64,000 bases of DNA from positions 124,001 to 188,000 of the forward strand of contig CANMML010000001.1 in the NCBI GenBank assembly GCA_947499005.1, written 5' to 3'. Below the pieces are notes generated by a model, which saw only the letters and a program-made list of their open reading frames with translations, was not told the origin of the DNA and did no database searches. The DNA comes from an uncultured Aquimarina sp. (GTDB lineage Bacteria > Bacteroidota > Bacteroidia > Flavobacteriales > Flavobacteriaceae). Position 1 is the stretch's first letter, and the number at the start of each line of letters is the position of its first letter. This document shows, in pieces, positions 1 to 9,151 of this stretch. Position numbers and translations under genes: made by a program.

Positions 1-128
1 AGTTATAGCTATTAACGTTTAGATAATTTCATTGCGTTTTTCGGTGTGAAATTAATAGGACAATTTTTAAATGAAGTGCTATTAAAAGTAGATTTTAATT
101 ATTCAAAAATAAAATTACAATAAATGAC

Positions 129-1703
129 ATGTTAGGAATAATTTCTTTTGTAGGTTTTACAGTACTTGTAGCAGTGATTGCTTGGTGGGCAACTCGAAAA
201 ACAGATGAATCATCTTCAGATGGTTATTTTTTGGGGGGTCGAAGCTTAACTGCTGGTGTTATAGCAGGTTCACTTTTATTAACCAACCTTTCTACAGAGC
301 AAATTGTTGCTTTGAATGGATCCGCATATTCTGAAGGTATCTTGGTTATGGCTTGGGAAACTTTAGCTGCAATTGCTATAGTAATAACAGCAATTTTTAT
401 TCTTCCAAAATACCTTAAAGGAGGTATTAGTACATTACCAACTTATTTAGAAAGAAGGTTTGATGTAGGGGTGAAAGCATTAACTTCAGGTTTATTTTTA
501 ACGGGTTACCTTACTGTTTTGTTGCCAATAGTTTTGTTTACAGGAGCTTTAGGGATAAGTTCTATGTTTGGACTCCCAGAAATGCTAGGTATTAGTGAAT
601 GGGCGGCCATATGGATTTGTGTTTGGGCTATTGGAGTTATTGGTGCTATTTATGCTGTTTTTGGAGGATTAAAAGCAGTAGCTGTTTCTGATACAATTAA
701 TGCAATAGGTTTATTAATTGGAGGTTTGTTAATTCCGATATTTGGTCTAATCGCATTAGGGGAAGGGGATTTCTTCGCAGGAATGCATCAATTGAACACT
801 GCGCACCCTGAAAAGTTGAGTGTTATTGGGGGAGCTGAATCTCAGATTCCTTTTGCAACGATATTTACAGGTATGATGTTAGTGCAGTTGTTTTATTGGG
901 GAACCAATCAGCAAATTATTCAGCGTGCTCTTGGAGCCAAAAGTTTAATTGAAGGACAAAAAGGGCTTATACTTGCTGCATTTATAAAGGTTTTAGGTCC
1001 TATTATAGTAGTGTTGCCAGGGGTCATTGCTTTTCATTATTTTGACGGTAATTTAACGAAGGCAGATCAAGCATATCCCGAACTTGTAGCAGCAGTGTTA
1101 CCTAAGCCATTAGTTGGTTTTTTTGCAGCAGTAATGTTTGGAGCTATTTTAAGTTCGTTCAATTCTGCTTTGAATAGTTGTGTAACCTTATTTGGGATAG
1201 ATATTTATAAACAGTTTATTAATAAAGAAGCACCAGAAATTAAGGTAGTAGCTGTTGGTAAACGTTTTGGGATTGGTTTAGCGATTGTTGCTATGTGTAT
1301 AGCTCCATTCTTATACAATGCGGATAATATTTTTGAATATTTACAAAAACTGAATGGTTTTTATAATATTCCAATTTTAGCAGCTATTTTAGTTGGTTTT
1401 TCAACTAAAAGAGTTCCTGCTATTGCGGCAAAGGTGGGGATTATTTTTGCTTTTGTGTCTTATTTAAGTTTTGTGATTCTTGAAGCTATAGGAGTTGAAT
1501 TTCCACATTTTTTACATGTTATGGCAATCATATTTGTAGTTACAGTAATTATCATGCTAATTATAGGTAAAATGAAGCCAAGAGAAACAGACTATGTGTT
1601 AGAGTATACTAAAGATGTTGATGTAACTCCTTGGAAATATGTTATGCCAGTTGGTATAATTATTACTGTAGTTGTATTAAGTACTTATATTGTATTTAGA
1701 TAA
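129..1703 (+). CDS. YidK-like solute:sodium symporter (SSS/SLC5 family)
   Basis: A 524-residue polytopic inner-membrane protein with about 13-14 hydrophobic segments, the usual size for the sodium:solute symporter family. The N-terminus resembles E. coli YidK (family recalled, not searched): an early membrane segment, a GYFLGGRSL block around residues 32-40 and NLSTEQ at 53-58. It would import a sugar or other small organic solute with Na+; the substrate cannot be read from the sequence. It stands alone, with a strong terminator directly downstream, so it is probably monocistronic. The ATG at 129 is the first in frame and fits the family N-terminus. Confidence 0.85.
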   Translation: MLGIISFVGFTVLVAVIAWWATRKTDESSSDGYFLGGRSLTAGVIAGSLLLTNLSTEQIVALNGSAYSEGILVMAWETLAAIAIVITAIFILPKYLKGGISTLPTYLERRFDVGVKALTSGLFLTGYLTVLLPIVLFTGALGISSMFGLPEMLGISEWAAIWICVWAIGVIGAIYAVFGGLKAVAVSDTINAIGLLIGGLLIPIFGLIALGEGDFFAGMHQLNTAHPEKLSVIGGAESQIPFATIFTGMMLVQLFYWGTNQQIIQRALGAKSLIEGQKGLILAAFIKVLGPIIVVLPGVIAFHYFDGNLTKADQAYPELVAAVLPKPLVGFFAAVMFGAILSSFNSALNSCVTLFGIDIYKQFINKEAPEIKVVAVGKRFGIGLAIVAMCIAPFLYNADNIFEYLQKLNGFYNIPILAAILVGFSTKRVPAIAAKVGIIFAFVSYLSFVILEAIGVEFPHFLHVMAIIFVVTVIIMLIIGKMKPRETDYVLEYTKDVDVTPWKYVMPVGIIITVVVLSTYIVFR

Positions 1704-1725
1704 AAAAAGCATTTTATAAAATAGG

Positions 1726-1763
1726 AAAACTCCTGTAACGAAGTGTTACAGGAGTTTTTTTTG
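1726..1763 (+). terminator. Intrinsic terminator of the symporter gene
   Basis: A perfect 14-bp stem (1726-1739 with 1745-1758), a 5-nt loop and a run of eight T. It lies 23 bp after the symporter stop and separates it from the ATP-grasp gene. Confidence 0.9.
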
Positions 1764-1791
1764 TATCTTAAAGAGGTAAGAGTATTTAATT

Positions 1792-2835
1792 ATGGATAAA
1801 ATAGCAATTCTTTATCAAGCAGAAATGCCTCCAATGATCAATGGCATACAAAAACCAATGAAACCAGGTGGATATTCGGATAGTGGTGCTGATATTGCTG
1901 TTGAGTTAATTAAAAATAATATTAAAGTCATAACTCCAGTAGATCAACCAGATGTTTTTAAAGATTATGATTGGGTATTTCCAGATTCGGAAGAAGGTAT
2001 AATCGAAGCCATCGATAAAGGGGCTAATGTATTTTGGTTAAATACGATTTTATATAAAGGTCACCCTATTGAAAAATATATTGGAGGGACTTTTAGAGTC
2101 ATAGGACAAGATCCCCATGTGGTAGATCGCTTCGATGATAAATGGGAGACCAATTTATTGTTAAGTAAAAATGGCTTGTCAATACCTATTGCTGTATTGA
2201 TAGATGATTTAAAATATACTGTTCCTTCAGAAATGCAATTCCCTTTAGTGATGAAACCTCTTCGAGGGCGTGGAAGTCAAGGGGTTTTTATGATTGCAAA
2301 TGAGAAAGAGTTTCAAAAGAAATTATCGTTTATATTGAATAGTAAAGACTATGGAGATTCGGTTTATGTAGAGCCTTTTTTGAATGGGCAAGAAATAACA
2401 ATTACGTTAATGCCTAAAGGAGAATATAAAATCAAAGGAAAGAGTGTTGAGAAAGAAAGTCCATGGTGTCTGCCTCCAGTAAAACGATTCAATCATGAGA
2501 ATGGGATTGCTCCTTATAATGGCATTGTAGCAGTGATGGAAAACAGTGGTGTTATAGATAAGCAGGAAATAAAGAGCAAGTCAATCAAGAAAGTCATGGC
2601 CGAATGTATAGCAGCAGCAGAATTATTATCGATTAAAGCTCCTATAAGAATTGATTGTAGAGCAGATCAAGCTAGAAAGTATTTTTTGTTTGATGTAAAC
2701 TTAAAACCTAATATGACAGGCCCTTCTAGGGGGCATCGAAAAAATCAAGATAGTCTTTCCTTATTAGCTGCACGGGCTGTTGGTTGGGACTATTACGATT
2801 TACTTTATAATATGGCGCTTCAGCAATGGAAGTAA
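1792..2835 (+). CDS. ATP-grasp domain protein, substrate unknown
   Basis: A 347-residue soluble protein with the ATP-grasp layout: an N-terminal pre-ATP-grasp region, a nucleotide-binding stretch MKPLRGRGSQG at 154-164, and a C-terminal metal-binding DVNLKP at 301-306 (the usual DxN pattern). ATP-grasp enzymes join a carboxylate to an amine or thiol through an acyl-phosphate; D-Ala-D-Ala-ligase-like and carboxylase-like members share this core. Nothing nearby indicates the substrate. The start at 1792 follows a terminator by about 30 bp, so a promoter must lie very close or within the hairpin region. Family certain, reaction unknown. Confidence 0.75.
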   Translation: MDKIAILYQAEMPPMINGIQKPMKPGGYSDSGADIAVELIKNNIKVITPVDQPDVFKDYDWVFPDSEEGIIEAIDKGANVFWLNTILYKGHPIEKYIGGTFRVIGQDPHVVDRFDDKWETNLLLSKNGLSIPIAVLIDDLKYTVPSEMQFPLVMKPLRGRGSQGVFMIANEKEFQKKLSFILNSKDYGDSVYVEPFLNGQEITITLMPKGEYKIKGKSVEKESPWCLPPVKRFNHENGIAPYNGIVAVMENSGVIDKQEIKSKSIKKVMAECIAAAELLSIKAPIRIDCRADQARKYFLFDVNLKPNMTGPSRGHRKNQDSLSLLAARAVGWDYYDLLYNMALQQWK

Positions 2836-2899
2836 TAAGGGAGTTTTAAATTGTAATGGAGATTCTCATTACTTGTTGGTTCATTAAAATATTTAGCAG

Positions 2900-3262
2900 A
2901 TGATTATTTCAGATATATTGATTGGTATTGTTGCCTTATTTCATATCTATATACTTTACTTCGAAATGTTTGCATGGGAAACCAAAGGCCCTAAGATTTT
3001 CAGAAATTTTCCAAAAGATTTATTTCCTAAAACAAAAGCCTTAGCGGCAAATCAAGGCTTGTATAATGGCTTTTTGTCTGCGGGGTTGCTATGGTCTTTG
3101 TTTATACAAGATGGATTGTGGAGCAGTAGAATAGCTTTCTTTTTTCTAGCTTGTGTAACTATTGCAGGTATTTATGGGGCGTTAACGGCTGAAAGAAAAA
3201 TATTTTTTACTCAATCATTACCTGCAATTTTAGCGATGTTGGCTTTGTATTTTGGGGTTTAG
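2900..3262 (+). CDS. DUF1304 family small membrane protein
   Basis: 120 residues with four predicted membrane segments. The conserved features of DUF1304 are visible: an early HIYILYFEMFAW stretch (residues 16-27), NQGLYNGFL near 51-59 and a GIYGALTAE stretch near 90-98. The function is unknown; members are short integral membrane proteins often beside small-molecule enzymes. It starts 64 bp after the ATP-grasp gene on the same strand and may be co-transcribed. Its 3' end overlaps the convergent barrel gene by 4 bp. Confidence 0.8.
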   Translation: MIISDILIGIVALFHIYILYFEMFAWETKGPKIFRNFPKDLFPKTKALAANQGLYNGFLSAGLLWSLFIQDGLWSSRIAFFFLACVTIAGIYGALTAERKIFFTQSLPAILAMLALYFGV

Positions 3263-4512
3263 AAATACTGTCCAATACCAAATACAAAACCTTGTGTTGA
3301 GTCTTCAGTGACTCCAACTCCATAATCGATTCGGAAAGTAGCATTAAAGATTTTTTTATGTGTAAATCGTAACCCTACCCCAGGATAAACACGCACATTT
3401 TGGCTTTGGCTAAAATCTCCAAAATCTCCACCTGGGTTCCTCCACGTTCCTGCGTCAATAAAAGTATTGCTTTGAAGGATGTAGTTTTTCTTTTCCCAAA
3501 GCGTGTGCCTGTATTCGGTATTTAAGACAATCACTCCTGTACCTCTATCAATGGTATTCCCAACGCCACGAATATTTAAGTTGTTATCGACAGCAAAAGG
3601 AGAAAAGGGACTATCATCATTAGTGGCCAAACCAACTCTAAGTCGATTTGCTAAATTTCCTTTTTTTCCAATTCTAAAAAAATAATGAAAGTCATTAAAG
3701 AAAATAAGAAAATCGGGGAGTACATCCTCTGTGCTAATAACACGTTGGAAATTTAAAACACTTCGAAACCCAGAAACGTATTGATAGTAGTAATCGAGAT
3801 TATTGTATTCGTAAATGAGTTTCGTTAAAAACTTTTTAACCTTGAAATCCTGAGGGACACTTTCATCCGTAGCACCAGATAAATACTTGTAATCTTCAGT
3901 GAAGTAATTCCCGCCAATTTCTAATCGATGTTTGGTGTTTAATTGAATCAAAGCCAAAGCTTCGAACGAGGTGTTATTATACTTATAATCTGCGGTACCG
4001 TTATTTAAAAACACAGGTTCTTGAGTAGTAAGGTTACTGTGATTAATAGCTAGACCAAAGCGCTTGTTGAATAAGAAAGGAGCTCTAAAGTTTATTCCAT
4101 AGGAATAAAAAATATCTTTTTGAAGTATTCCTCCTAGGGTGTAATTGCGCCCTAAAAAGTTGTAATCGTATAATCCAACACGATAAGCAACTTCACCATC
4201 ATCTGTACTATAGAAATCAAAAGAAGGGATAATGGTATGATTTTCTTGAATACCATAAACTACTTCATATCCAGTCCCTTTTTTATTCGTTTGGTAATAG
4301 GCATGACTTACTAAAGGAAGTCTTTTAAGTAGGCGGATATCTTTTTCTATTTGGATAGAATCTAAAGGCTGCCCAACACGTGTAGAAATGATTTTCTTTA
4401 GAAAAGACTCCTTAGTTTTTTTGTGTTCTTGAAACCTAATACTCGTTACATTTTTTTGAGCATTAACAAACAATCCAACGAAAAATAATAGTAGTAAGAT
4501 GTAGCTTTTCAT
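3259..4512 (-). CDS. Omp85/BamA-superfamily outer-membrane protein, single POTRA-like domain
   Basis: 417 residues with a signal peptide ending near VNAQ (residues 16-19). Residues about 20-95 look like one POTRA-like unit (RVGQPLDSIQIEKDIRLLKR then a beta strand). The remainder is a barrel of short alternating strands ending in an aromatic (..GQYF), typical of outer-membrane barrels, and FIDAGTWR near 350 resembles the surface-antigen motif of Omp85 proteins. BamA has five POTRAs and about 800 residues, so this is a minimal relative (patatin-barrel or TamA-like class), not the essential BamA. It is convergent with the DUF1304 gene. Confidence 0.7.
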   Translation of the reverse strand: MKSYILLLLFFVGLFVNAQKNVTSIRFQEHKKTKESFLKKIISTRVGQPLDSIQIEKDIRLLKRLPLVSHAYYQTNKKGTGYEVVYGIQENHTIIPSFDFYSTDDGEVAYRVGLYDYNFLGRNYTLGGILQKDIFYSYGINFRAPFLFNKRFGLAINHSNLTTQEPVFLNNGTADYKYNNTSFEALALIQLNTKHRLEIGGNYFTEDYKYLSGATDESVPQDFKVKKFLTKLIYEYNNLDYYYQYVSGFRSVLNFQRVISTEDVLPDFLIFFNDFHYFFRIGKKGNLANRLRVGLATNDDSPFSPFAVDNNLNIRGVGNTIDRGTGVIVLNTEYRHTLWEKKNYILQSNTFIDAGTWRNPGGDFGDFSQSQNVRVYPGVGLRFTHKKIFNATFRIDYGVGVTEDSTQGFVFGIGQYF

Positions 4513-4595
4513 TACTCAAAAATAGTCAAAAGGAAAGCAGTTAAATGAAAAGCCAGAAATAAATCTGGCTTTCATAATATAATTATGTTGTTTTT

Positions 4596-5525
4596 TTAGA
4601 ATAAAAACCTTGCGCCAAGGCTAAATGTTTGGCCTAACCCTTGGAAATTATTTCCTGCTACAAATTTTGAGAATGAAGCTTCTAGGTTAAAAACTCTTGT
4701 CAATTGGTATTTTCCACCAAAGCCTAATAGAGTACCTCTTTGTGAGAAGTTTTCTCCTCCATTAAATTGAGGATTGTCAATTCCAATTAAAAAGGTTTGT
4801 TGTCCATTAATAAATACAGTAGATTTTGATGAAGGGAAATAACTTAAAAAGGCACTAACCGGGAGAAACAAACTCTTACCAGCAAAACGCTCTCCACTAT
4901 TTTCGTCAGAGGCTACATTTTCACGATTATCTCCAAAATTGTATTTTAAATCAACTTCAGTAAATAACTGCCATTTATTTCCTCCAAAAGTACGATCGTA
5001 GAAAAATTTATTATCCCAAGCAAAACTTCGTTGGTCTAAAAAAGCTCCAGGAGCATCTTCAAATACAGGAATAAAAAGAGATGAAGTGATCGAGAAATTA
5101 CCAATGTTTTTGAATGGTTGAACTCTAATAGATGGTGCTATTTGAGAAACACCAAAGCGGCTTGTTTGTCTGTCATTTTCAAGTCTTCCAACACTTAAAG
5201 CGCCTCTGCCGCCAAAAGTATTAGATCTTACTTGTATGATTAAACCAACATTTACTCTAGATGTTTCGCTTATTCCAGTAAAAAATTCATTGGTACTTGT
5301 AAAAAAGTTTTCTCTAGGAATAGATACTGATGATGAGTTTTCATCTGTTCTTTCAGTTTGCGTATACAAACTATTAAAGATTTTAATATCCCATTGACCC
5401 TTCTTTAATAACTTTGAAGGAGTAAAGGTTTGAATATTTGATATACCATCATCTTCTTGTGCATAACTGCTAGATATAATTCCTAGAGTAAGGAAAATAA
5501 GTAAAATGTGTTTTGTGATTTTCAT
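4596..5525 (-). CDS. Outer-membrane beta-barrel protein, unknown role
   Basis: 309 residues. The signal peptide ends near SSYAQ (19-23), then come amphipathic beta strands rich in aromatics and Gly, ending in a terminal strand ..LGARFLF with the C-terminal Phe typical of outer-membrane barrels. No enzymatic motif is seen. It lies 21 bp upstream of nothing else on its 3' side; its 5' neighbour DUF547 ends 22 bp away on the same strand, so the two are likely co-transcribed. It may be a channel or structural barrel; the specific family is not recognised. Confidence 0.65.
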   Translation of the reverse strand: MKITKHILLIFLTLGIISSSYAQEDDGISNIQTFTPSKLLKKGQWDIKIFNSLYTQTERTDENSSSVSIPRENFFTSTNEFFTGISETSRVNVGLIIQVRSNTFGGRGALSVGRLENDRQTSRFGVSQIAPSIRVQPFKNIGNFSITSSLFIPVFEDAPGAFLDQRSFAWDNKFFYDRTFGGNKWQLFTEVDLKYNFGDNRENVASDENSGERFAGKSLFLPVSAFLSYFPSSKSTVFINGQQTFLIGIDNPQFNGGENFSQRGTLLGFGGKYQLTRVFNLEASFSKFVAGNNFQGLGQTFSLGARFLF

Positions 5526-5546
5526 GACGTTTAGTTTGATGTAATA

Positions 5547-6257
5547 TTAAATTTTATTAAGACTCCAGTTATATGGGTAAAAACCTACTTTAGTTTTATT
5601 AGGTACTTTTTCTTTTCTGTATTTATTTACAAAGTCTACATAAGATCCAAATTGCTTGAAGTCTTTAGGGTACCATTCGAAGATTTGCGAAATTTTCAAT
5701 CTTTTTCCATCATATTTGATGAAGTCTGGATTGTTAATCGCTATAGTTGTTTGTCTCTGTAATTGTTTTTCTAAAAGAGTAGGAGTATAAGCTTCATTAA
5801 TAATAGGAGGACAACCTAAACCGGCACATACTAATACAAAATGAAAACGAGGCTCTTTAGAATAATTTTTTCTTAAAATGTTATTTTCAATACCATTCAA
5901 AGTAGTTTTTTGTCCAGCTACGGTATATTTTTTTCCATCAAAAAAACCATTGATGTTTAATGGTGATTTCGTAGGATAATTGTTTACCACTCCTTTAATG
6001 ACTAATAAATTATAAGCATTAATATAAAAGGCTTGGAAATTAGAAGCATTACTTTTAGAAGGCGTAGCAGAAGCTATGTCGGCAATCAAATTATCCAAAG
6101 AAGAAGTGTCTTTTTTGATTTCACTATATTTTACTTTTCCATTAGAAATATAGGTTTTGAAAAATTGATCTGCTTTTGTGAAAAATGAAGCAGGTACTTG
6201 TGCTTGAAGTAACTGAGCACTCAGTAACAATCCTATTATAACTATTGTTTTTTTCAT
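5547..6257 (-). CDS. DUF547 domain exported protein
   Basis: 236 residues with a signal peptide ending around LLQAQ (16-20). The body carries DUF547 hallmarks: FYINAYNLLVIKGV in the middle and a conserved Cys-containing CAGLGCPP stretch near 145-152, followed by a long helix. DUF547 proteins are widespread, usually periplasmic or cell-surface, and of unknown function; the conserved Cys/Asn/His pattern has led to suggestions of a papain-like fold. It is the first gene of a two-gene unit with the barrel protein downstream, and is divergent from the DUF4286 gene. Confidence 0.8.
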   Translation of the reverse strand: MKKTIVIIGLLLSAQLLQAQVPASFFTKADQFFKTYISNGKVKYSEIKKDTSSLDNLIADIASATPSKSNASNFQAFYINAYNLLVIKGVVNNYPTKSPLNINGFFDGKKYTVAGQKTTLNGIENNILRKNYSKEPRFHFVLVCAGLGCPPIINEAYTPTLLEKQLQRQTTIAINNPDFIKYDGKRLKISQIFEWYPKDFKQFGSYVDFVNKYRKEKVPNKTKVGFYPYNWSLNKI

Positions 6258-6390
6258 TTTAATGTTTTTTTATAGAACGCTTGTTCAGTCGTATCAATTT
6301 TAGATTAATAACAACTAACATGGTAATTTGGGTCAAAAGTGGTGCTAACAAGCTGCTTTTAGTAATGAAATTCGGCCTAATAAATAGCCT

Positions 6391-6398
6391 TATCTTTG
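6391..6398 (+). promoter_or_regulatory. Probable -7 element (TATCTTTG) for DUF4286-rsmA
   Basis: TATCTTTG followed by C matches the Bacteroidetes -7 consensus TAnnTTTG, 19 bp before the start codon. A clear upstream TTG at the expected distance is missing (a TTC is found), so only the -7 box is called. Confidence 0.45.
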
Positions 6399-6416
6399 CA
6401 ACATTAAAAAGGTAAG

Positions 6417-6731
6417 ATGTACATATATAATATCACTACGAATGTCAGTGAAGAAATTAAATTCGATTGGTTGTTTTGGATGAAACAAACCTTTATTCCT
6501 GCGATGTTAGCTTCAGGGAAATTTAAAAAAGCGATTATATCACAAGTACTTGTCGATGAAGAAATGGGAGGGGTAACATACAGTACTCAATATATTTCGG
6601 AAAGTAAGACGTTGGTTGATAATTTTATCAAAAATGATTTAGATGAAATTTTAGCAAAACACACTCAATTTAGAGGGAGTTATGTCGATTTTTCTACAGG
6701 ATTACAAGTAATTACTGAAATCGATGGGTAA
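6417..6731 (+). CDS. DUF4286 family protein
   Basis: 104 residues with the typical DUF4286 N-terminus [10 protein letters not shown], a central W-containing helix and a ferredoxin-like alternation of strands and helices. The family is found mainly in Bacteroidetes, and function is unknown. The stop codon lies inside the start of rsmA (8-bp overlap, 6724-6731), so the two are translationally coupled. The coupling suggests a role linked to ribosome assembly, which is inference from context only. Confidence 0.8.
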   Translation: MYIYNITTNVSEEIKFDWLFWMKQTFIPAMLASGKFKKAIISQVLVDEEMGGVTYSTQYISESKTLVDNFIKNDLDEILAKHTQFRGSYVDFSTGLQVITEIDG

Positions 6732-7578
6732 GTATAAATCGAAATATACTAAAGAAGATAGGCTTAAAAATTCTAATTCTCCTGTACGAGCAAAAAAGCA
6801 TTTAGGGCAACATTTTTTAAACGATGAAAGTGTTGCAGAACGCATTGGGAATACATTAACCGGAAATGGATACACCAATATTGTTGAAATTGGTCCAGGT
6901 ACAGGAGTGTTAACCAAATATATTTTAAAGAAAGATTTCAACTTAATTGCCTTAGATTTAGATACTGAATCTATCGAATATTTGAACACTCATTTTTCTT
7001 TAGAGCACAATAGTGCTATTAATAAAATGGGTTCTTTTAATATCAAAGAAGCCGACTTTTTAAAAGTAGATTTAACTAGCCTATTTAACAACGAACCTTT
7101 TGCAATTACGGGGAATTTCCCATACAATATTTCCTCTCAAATTGTATTTAAGGCCATAGAGAATAGACATTTGGTGCCCGAATTTACAGGGATGTTTCAG
7201 AAAGAAGTGGCACAACGAATTTGTGAAAAAGAAGGAAGTAAAGCTTATGGAATTATTTCGGTAATCACTCAAGCTTTTTATGAAGCCGAATATTTATTTA
7301 CGGTTCCGCCAGATGTATTTAATCCACCACCGAAAGTGGATAGTGGTGTATTGCGATTGATTCGTAAAGAAGCGGATACACTTCCTTGCGATGAAAAATT
7401 ATTTATAAGAATTGTGAAATTATGTTTTAATCAACGTAGAAAAACGATTCGTAATGGTTTGAAATCTATGGGGCTTCCCGAAGAAGTAACTTCTAATGAG
7501 GTGTTTAAAAAACGCCCAGAGCAACTTTCGGTCGAAGCTTTTTTCGAATTGACAAAATTGATAGAAACTACACTATAA
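6724..7578 (+). CDS. rsmA: 16S rRNA dimethyladenosine transferase RsmA (KsgA)
   Basis: 284 residues. It dimethylates two adjacent adenosines in the 3' terminal helix of 16S rRNA using SAM, a late small-subunit checkpoint. Visible motifs: [10 protein letters not shown] at 23-32, the SAM-binding [14 protein letters not shown] at 55-68 (motif I), an acidic ribose-binding LDLD (77-80) and the catalytic NFPYNIS at 131-137 (motif IV). The basic N-terminal 20 residues are a short extension before the usual start; the first ATG at 6724 overlaps DUF4286, and no closer alternative fits. Confidence 0.95.
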   Translation: MGKYKSKYTKEDRLKNSNSPVRAKKHLGQHFLNDESVAERIGNTLTGNGYTNIVEIGPGTGVLTKYILKKDFNLIALDLDTESIEYLNTHFSLEHNSAINKMGSFNIKEADFLKVDLTSLFNNEPFAITGNFPYNISSQIVFKAIENRHLVPEFTGMFQKEVAQRICEKEGSKAYGIISVITQAFYEAEYLFTVPPDVFNPPPKVDSGVLRLIRKEADTLPCDEKLFIRIVKLCFNQRRKTIRNGLKSMGLPEEVTSNEVFKKRPEQLSVEAFFELTKLIETTL

Positions 7579-7620
7579 TTAAGGCTTAAATATTTGTAAA
7601 AACAACTACATTCACCACAA

Positions 7621-7647
7621 TTGAGCAAACTTGGTTTTTTATCTTTG
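7621..7647 (+). promoter_or_regulatory. Candidate promoter for mgtE
   Basis: TTG at 7621-7623 and TATCTTTG (TAnnTTTG) at 7640-7647, spacer 16 bp, slightly shorter than usual for Bacteroidetes. It lies 33 bp before the mgtE start, consistent with an independent promoter after rsmA. Confidence 0.4.
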
Positions 7648-7680
7648 TAGCTTGTAGTTTCACTTAATAACGGAAGACTT

Positions 7681-9030
7681 ATGGCATTCGAACTTACCAA
7701 AGACTTTACCGAGGAGATTAAAAATCTTATAGAAGATCAAAAAGAAGAAAAGTTAAGTGAGTTACTAAGTGACCTTCACTTTGCAGATATTGCCGAAATC
7801 CTAGAAAAACTAAAGACAGAAGAGGCAACTTATATAGTTAAAATTTTAGATTCAGAAAAGACTTCCGATGCCTTGATGGAATTAGAAGAAGATTTTCGAG
7901 AAAGTATCTTTAAGAATTTATCGGCAAAAGAGATTGCCGAAGAAATTGAAGAATTAGATACCGATGATGCTGCCGATATCATTAATGAATTGCCTCAAGC
8001 TAAAGCGGAAACAGTAATTTCTGAAATTGAAGATGAAGAACATGCTGAAAAAATTGTTGATTTACTTCGTTACGATGATGATAGTGCAGGGGGATTAATG
8101 GCCAAGGAATTGGTGCAGGTCAATGAAAATTGGACAGTCCCACAATGTTTGAATGAAATAAAAGCACAAGCGGAAAATGTAAAGCGTGTACATTCTATTT
8201 ATGTAGTCGATGATGCAGGGAAGTTAAAAGGACGGTTATCTCTTCGTGATTTAATGGTAGCCCCTCAAAACTTTAATATTAGTAAAATATATATTCCAAA
8301 AGTAGATTTTGTATCGGTAAATACGACTTCCGATGATGTCGCTAGAGTAATGCAAAAATATGACCTAGAAGCGATACCTGTAGTAGATGAAATAGGGAGA
8401 TTAATGGGGCGTATTACCATCGATGATATTGTCGATTACATTAAGGACGAAGCAGAAAAAGATTATCAAATGGCAGCAGGTATTTCTGCAGATGTCGAAG
8501 CCGATGATAGCATTTTTGAACTCACTAAGGCTCGTTTGCCTTGGTTAGTATTAGGATTGTTTGGTGGATTAGGAAGTGTTTACATCATGCAAGGTTTTGA
8601 AGATGCATTGAAACATTTTCCAATACTCTTTTTCTTTACCCCACTTATTGCTGCAATGGCGGGAAATGTAGGCGTACAATCTAGTGCGATTATTGTACAA
8701 GGATTAGCAAATGATAATGTAAAAGGAAGTTTGTGGGATCGTTTGCTAAAGGAAATAGGGTTGAGTTTAATTAATGGAATTGCCTTGGGGATGCTTGTAA
8801 TTCTATTCGGTTTTATTGTTGGACAACCTTCTTTAGTGACATTTACCATTGCATTGTCAATGTTGTTAGTGATTATTATAGCTTCGCTTATTGGGACTTT
8901 TGTGCCTATAATCTTAGATAAAAGAGGTATAGATCCTGCTATTGCAACGGGGCCTTTTATAACAACAAGTAATGATATCTTCGGAATCTTTTTGTTTTTT
9001 TATATTTCTAAAGTAATATTAGGATTCTAA
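7681..9030 (+). CDS. mgtE: Magnesium transporter MgtE
   Basis: 449 residues in three parts. An acidic, helical MgtE N domain (residues about 1-130, with EELDTDDAADIINEL) is followed by a pair of CBS domains (about 135-255) and five membrane helices forming the dimeric Mg2+ channel. The signature TTSNDIFGIFLFF near the C-terminus is present. Mg2+ binding at the acidic N/CBS interface closes the channel when the cytosol is replete, as established for the family. Full length, monocistronic or read-through from rsmA. Confidence 0.95.
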   Translation: MAFELTKDFTEEIKNLIEDQKEEKLSELLSDLHFADIAEILEKLKTEEATYIVKILDSEKTSDALMELEEDFRESIFKNLSAKEIAEEIEELDTDDAADIINELPQAKAETVISEIEDEEHAEKIVDLLRYDDDSAGGLMAKELVQVNENWTVPQCLNEIKAQAENVKRVHSIYVVDDAGKLKGRLSLRDLMVAPQNFNISKIYIPKVDFVSVNTTSDDVARVMQKYDLEAIPVVDEIGRLMGRITIDDIVDYIKDEAEKDYQMAAGISADVEADDSIFELTKARLPWLVLGLFGGLGSVYIMQGFEDALKHFPILFFFTPLIAAMAGNVGVQSSAIIVQGLANDNVKGSLWDRLLKEIGLSLINGIALGMLVILFGFIVGQPSLVTFTIALSMLLVIIIASLIGTFVPIILDKRGIDPAIATGPFITTSNDIFGIFLFFYISKVILGF

Positions 9031-9151
9031 TTGTCAGTTGACTGTAATTAATTGTAGGGTTTAAACTCTCGCGACTTCTGACTTCCAATTAAAATATAAA
9101 GCTATAAACGATAGACCAGAAATACAACTCATCGAATGCCCTCGTGATGCC